Assembly: GCA_949893755.1 (NCBI GenBank)
Contig: CATLCV010000031.1
Location: forward strand, 1-35,560
Length of the DNA: 35,560 nucleotides
Source of the DNA: an uncultured Lachnospiraceae bacterium
GTDB taxonomy: Bacteria > Bacillota > Clostridia > Lachnospirales > Lachnospiraceae
Direction: 5' to 3'
Below are positions 32,853-35,560 of this stretch, one piece after another (the first letter of the stretch is position 1; each line of letters starts with the position of its first letter). Under the pieces are notes generated by a model. That model was not told where the DNA came from, did not search any database, and saw nothing but the letters and a program-made list of their open reading frames with translations. Made by a program: the position numbers and the translations under genes.

Positions 32853-32868
32853 TGCAGCAGATCTACGA

Positions 32869-33597
32869 TTATGTTTCAAATTCTACTGATTTATTCCGAT
32901 ATTCGCTGGGTGTCATCCCATACTTTTTCTTAAAAATGTTGCTGAAATACCGGGAATTTCCAATCCCCACCCATTCCGAGATCGACGCCACATTGCATTC
33001 CGGTATGGTCAGATATTCCTTCGCCTTTTCCAGACGCACATCTGTGATATATACGGAAATATTTTTTCCGGTATGCCGCTTAAAGAGATCGCTGAGATAA
33101 TTCGGGGTGACGTACAGGCTTTCCGCGATTTCTTTCAGGCTGAGCTTTTCGCTGTAATGGGACTCGATATAATCCACCGCCTTCTTCACCAGAAGGTTAT
33201 GGACTGCCGCCGCAGGCTTTTTGACCGTTCCCCGTTTTTTCTCCTCTACACTCCTCAAGATCTGCAGCAGTTCCCTTGGATTGGTAGGCTTCACCATATA
33301 CCGCAGGACACCCAGCTCGATGGCCTGCTGTGCAAAGCGAAAATCTGAATATCCGCTCACAATGATCACCTCTGCGTCCATATCTCTTTCCCGGAGGCGC
33401 GCAAGCATTTCCAGACCGTTCAGCTCCGGCATCTTGATATCTGTGATGATCACATCCGCGCCGTGATGTGACAGATACCCCAGCGCATCCACTGCATTTT
33501 CAAATGCGCCCGCCACAGTCCAGCCCTCCTGCCGTTCCAGCAGATGCTTCAATCCGTTTCTGATTTTCGGCTCATCGTCAATGATCACGATCTCCAT
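32869..33597 (-). CDS. YesN-type response regulator with AraC-like DNA-binding domain
   Basis: A 242-residue response regulator. Receiver domain at 1-120 with phospho-acceptor Asp53 (VIITDIKMPELNG), acidic pocket IIDDEP, and Lys in VKPTNP. Two AraC helix-turn-helices occupy about 150-240 (YSEKLSLKEIAESLYVTPNYLSDLFKRHTGKN and VASISEWVGIGNSRYFSNIFKKKYGMTPSEYR as recognisable blocks). It starts within the last 20 nt of the kinase gene. YesN-type regulators usually control a neighbouring transport or carbohydrate gene set. Here the NCS1-hydantoinase operon begins 127 nt downstream and is the best candidate target. Confidence 0.9.
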   Translation of the reverse strand: MEIVIIDDEPKIRNGLKHLLERQEGWTVAGAFENAVDALGYLSHHGADVIITDIKMPELNGLEMLARLRERDMDAEVIIVSGYSDFRFAQQAIELGVLRYMVKPTNPRELLQILRSVEEKKRGTVKKPAAAVHNLLVKKAVDYIESHYSEKLSLKEIAESLYVTPNYLSDLFKRHTGKNISVYITDVRLEKAKEYLTIPECNVASISEWVGIGNSRYFSNIFKKKYGMTPSEYRNKSVEFET

Positions 33598-35374
33598 GTT
33601 CTCCTTCCCCCTCCCGCCGATCTTCCGTCATCCGAAGTGTAACCGCAGTTCCCTCGCCCTGGTTACTTCGGATCTCCATTGCCTGCTTCTCGCCATAGGT
33701 CAATTCGATCCTTCTTCGTATATTCCGCATGCCGATATTGCCTGTGTCATTCTTTCCGGCGATCTTTTTCTCCAATTCCTCCAGCTCTGCCTGTGTCATC
33801 CCTTTCCCATTGTCTGTGATCTGAAGAAGCAGCGTCTCCCCTTCCATCCAGGCTTTGACTGTGATCGTTCCGCCTTCTTTTAACGGCTCGATTCCGTGGA
33901 TCACCGCATTTTCAACGATCGGCTGCAGGATCAGCCTCGGCACAGAAAAATCCAGGGCATCCTCGTCCACCTCCCACCGATAGTTAAGCCGTTCCTCGAG
34001 ACGATTCTTCTGGATGCAGAGATAGCTTTCAATATAGTGCATTTCATCCCGCAGAGGCACCACATGGCTTCCTCCGCCGATCGCATAGCGCAGGATCTCT
34101 CCCAGTGAGATCACCACATCACTGATATCCTGCTCGTCCCGCTCAATCAGCATCCAGTTGATGGAATCCAGTGTATTGTATAGAAAGTGCGGATTAATCT
34201 GCGCCTGCAGCGCCCGGATCTCCGCGTTCTTCTGTTCAAGCTTCTTCTGATACACCTCATAGATCAGCTGACGGATCTTTCCGACCATATAGTTAAAAGA
34301 AATGATAAGCCGTCCGATCTCATCCTTTCTCTTACTCTGGACTTCAATATCAAAATTCTCCTCTTCCACCTGTTTCATTGCATTGGACAATTCACGGATC
34401 GGCGCCGTAATGGAATATGAAATCAAAGTCACGATTACCAGTGCGACCAAAACGGCTGAAAATACGATCATTGCGATCGTTCCGCGAAGCTGTAATGCCT
34501 GCGGAAAGATCTCCGGAACAGCAACAACAGAATATGTCTTCCAGCCGGTGAGACCGTTATACTGGCCGAATACGTAATACTTCTCCTTTTCCCATTCCAG
34601 AATGAAGTTCCGTTCCCCGCTCTGAAAAGCGGCTTCGATCTTTTCCAGCCACATCGGCTGAACCCTCCTGCTGGTACAGAGGATTTTTCCTTTCTTATCT
34701 ACAATAAAGGTATACTGGCTGATCGGAAGGCTCTGGTTGCTCAGCAGCAGGCTCCTGAAAATCTCCGGGTTGATCTCAATGATGACGATCCCCTTCATCT
34801 TTTCTCTCGGAGCGTTCCCTTTTCCCAAATGCGCTCCTGCCGGAATTGCCTTGACCAGTGTGACCGCTTCTCCCTCCTGGTAAAGGGAGTCCTCCATCCC
34901 AAGCCAGGCCTCCTCTTCCAGATTGGCGGACGCCGTCTCAAAGCATTCCTGCAGACGCCAGCCGTCCCGAAGCGTATCAAGCCCTGCAAGATAATGATAG
35001 CGGATATTCCGGTCCATGTCCAGAATAATAATATCGGAAACCGCCTCTATAATATGTGCATAGTCGGAAATCCAGTAATTCAAATAACTGTCCTCCCCCG
35101 GATTCTCTTCCTCAAATACCTCTTCCGCGATATTGCCGTCTACGATACGCTGTGCCAGCCGGGTTACTTCCAGTCCCCAGAAATTGATATTGATATCGAT
35201 CCGGTTGACCGTATCGGCCATCTCACTTTTTTTATTGTCCGTAACCATGTTCAGGGCATATTCATAGGAACAGTATCCCACGGATAAACCCAATATAATC
35301 ACAATGCCTGCAAGAATCAGCATTAATTTTTTTCTAACTGAGATGGTATCACCTCCCGGCAAAATCAAAAACAC
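33578..35374 (-). CDS. YesM-type sensor histidine kinase, start codon uncertain
   Basis: Membrane sensor kinase. Numbered from the outermost GTG (35374): membrane helix about 17-35, extracytoplasmic sensor about 40-295, second helix about 299-322, HAMP linker (PIRELSNAMKQVEEENFDIEV), His_kinase region QAQINPHFLYNTLDSINWM with His396, and a C-terminal ATPase domain with QPIVENAVIHGIEP and DNGKGM. It phosphorylates the adjacent YesN-type regulator. The start is odd. A strong GGGAGGTGAT site is followed at 7 nt by ATC (35342-35344), and no ATG, GTG or TTG lies at a normal distance. The GTG at 35374 sits inside the T tract of a terminator, and the next ATG (35323) would remove the positively charged start. 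ATC initiation would give 588 residues. Confidence 0.85.
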   Translation of the reverse strand: MFLILPGGDTISVRKKLMLILAGIVIILGLSVGYCSYEYALNMVTDNKKSEMADTVNRIDININFWGLEVTRLAQRIVDGNIAEEVFEEENPGEDSYLNYWISDYAHIIEAVSDIIILDMDRNIRYHYLAGLDTLRDGWRLQECFETASANLEEEAWLGMEDSLYQEGEAVTLVKAIPAGAHLGKGNAPREKMKGIVIIEINPEIFRSLLLSNQSLPISQYTFIVDKKGKILCTSRRVQPMWLEKIEAAFQSGERNFILEWEKEKYYVFGQYNGLTGWKTYSVVAVPEIFPQALQLRGTIAMIVFSAVLVALVIVTLISYSITAPIRELSNAMKQVEEENFDIEVQSKRKDEIGRLIISFNYMVGKIRQLIYEVYQKKLEQKNAEIRALQAQINPHFLYNTLDSINWMLIERDEQDISDVVISLGEILRYAIGGGSHVVPLRDEMHYIESYLCIQKNRLEERLNYRWEVDEDALDFSVPRLILQPIVENAVIHGIEPLKEGGTITVKAWMEGETLLLQITDNGKGMTQAELEELEKKIAGKNDTGNIGMRNIRRRIELTYGEKQAMEIRSNQGEGTAVTLRMTEDRREGEGEHGDRDH

Positions 35375-35407
35375 AAAAAAGCTCCGTCTGTACAGGACAT
35401 ACGGAAC
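35372..35407 (-). terminator. Terminator after the rRNA operon
   Basis: Minus-strand GTTCCGT ... ACGGAGC stem (35381-35407) followed by TTTTTTGTG. It lies 100 nt after the 23S 3' end and just before the kinase gene. A promoter-like pair overlaps its upstream side. Confidence 0.7.
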
Positions 35408-35414
35408 TATTTAC

Positions 35415-35444
35415 ATTATACATATTTAAAACATACACCTTCAA
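35415..35444 (-). promoter_or_regulatory. Promoter candidate for the YesM/YesN genes
   Basis: Minus-strand TTGAAG (35439-35444) and TATAAT (35415-35420) with an 18-nt spacer. The predicted start (about 35408) coincides with the first base of the terminator hairpin, so the kinase mRNA would begin with that hairpin. Confidence 0.5.
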
Positions 35445-35506
35445 AACTACACACGAAGAAATATTTCTATCCTATCCTTACTGCTCTCTTAAAGCAACCA
35501 CCTTCT

Positions 35507-35560
35507 TGGTTATGCCCTCGACCTATTAGTGACGGTCAGCTACATACATTACTGCACTTC
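35507..35560 (-). rRNA. 23S rRNA, 3' end (partial)
   Basis: Read on the minus strand the window edge gives GAAGTGCAGTAATGTATG, TAGCTGACC and CACTAATAGGTCGAGGGC followed by ATAACCA, which is the conserved 3' terminus of bacterial 23S rRNA. The 5' part lies beyond the window. No 5S gene follows before the terminator. Confidence 0.9.

Noticed and set aside
1..35560. CRISPR arrays, insertion sequences, integrases, tRNA genes
   Set aside because: No repeat-spacer pattern, transposase or integrase sequence, or tRNA-like cloverleaf was recognised in any intergenic stretch.

Overview
The window looks like a chromosomal segment of a low-to-mid GC Gram-positive gut anaerobe, most likely a Lachnospiraceae (Clostridia). 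The basis is strong AGGAGG-type ribosome binding sites, sigma-A promoters, a YesMN-type two-component system, an NrdR/CarD/YlmC housekeeping block, a split PurO/AICAR-transformylase pair, a lysine riboswitch on dapA and many carbohydrate-uptake genes. The right edge is the 3' end of a 23S rRNA gene on the minus strand. The left edge starts inside an amino-acid ABC binding-protein gene that runs head-on into a truncated purine gene. That point, near position 512-532, looks like a chimeric join. Almost all genes are on the minus strand, so the biological reading order runs from high to low coordinates.

Layout by coordinate. 1-0.5 kb: partial solute-binding protein. 0.5-2.4 kb: AICAR transformylase (C-terminus lost at the join) and a PurO-type IMP cyclohydrolase under one promoter. 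2.7-11.3 kb: a seven-gene sugar operon (ketose 3-epimerase, a 747-residue LacI-type regulator fused to a solute-binding-protein domain, ABC binding protein, two permeases, a cytoplasmic GH29 alpha-L-fucosidase, D-lyxose isomerase) with palindromic operator candidates at its promoter. 11.5-13.1 kb: tandem terminators, CarD, NrdR, YlmC. 13.3-14.9 kb: a plus-strand ABC exporter pair with a strongly palindromic promoter. 15.0-20.0 kb: L-fucose genes fucK-fucI-fucU, divergent from an AraC-type regulator. 20.0-26.7 kb: a six-gene polyol/ketose operon (class II aldolase, LacI repressor, FGGY kinase, zinc dehydrogenase, PfkB kinase, aldo-keto reductase) behind a perfect 22-bp operator. 26.9-28.1 kb: dapA with a lysine riboswitch. 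28.1-32.8 kb: a lipoprotein gene, then a nucleobase/cyclic-amide operon (NCS1 permease, hydantoinase/dihydropyrimidinase, BMP-family lipoprotein). 32.9-35.4 kb: YesN/YesM response regulator and kinase. 35.4-35.56 kb: rRNA operon terminator and 23S 3' end.

Functionally the window is mostly sugar catabolism. The first operon would import a fucosylated or rare-sugar ligand and cleave it inside the cell. The fuc genes would take free L-fucose to L-fuculose-1-phosphate, although no fuculose-phosphate aldolase, lactaldehyde reductase or dedicated fucose permease is present. The third operon contains every step expected to take a polyol through ketose, ketose phosphate and ketose bisphosphate to trioses, but has no transporter. 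The most unusual single object is the LacI regulator carrying a complete-looking ABC solute-binding-protein domain at its C-terminus (8116-10359), translationally coupled to a genuine lipoprotein binding protein. All family assignments are from reading the sequences; no database search was run.
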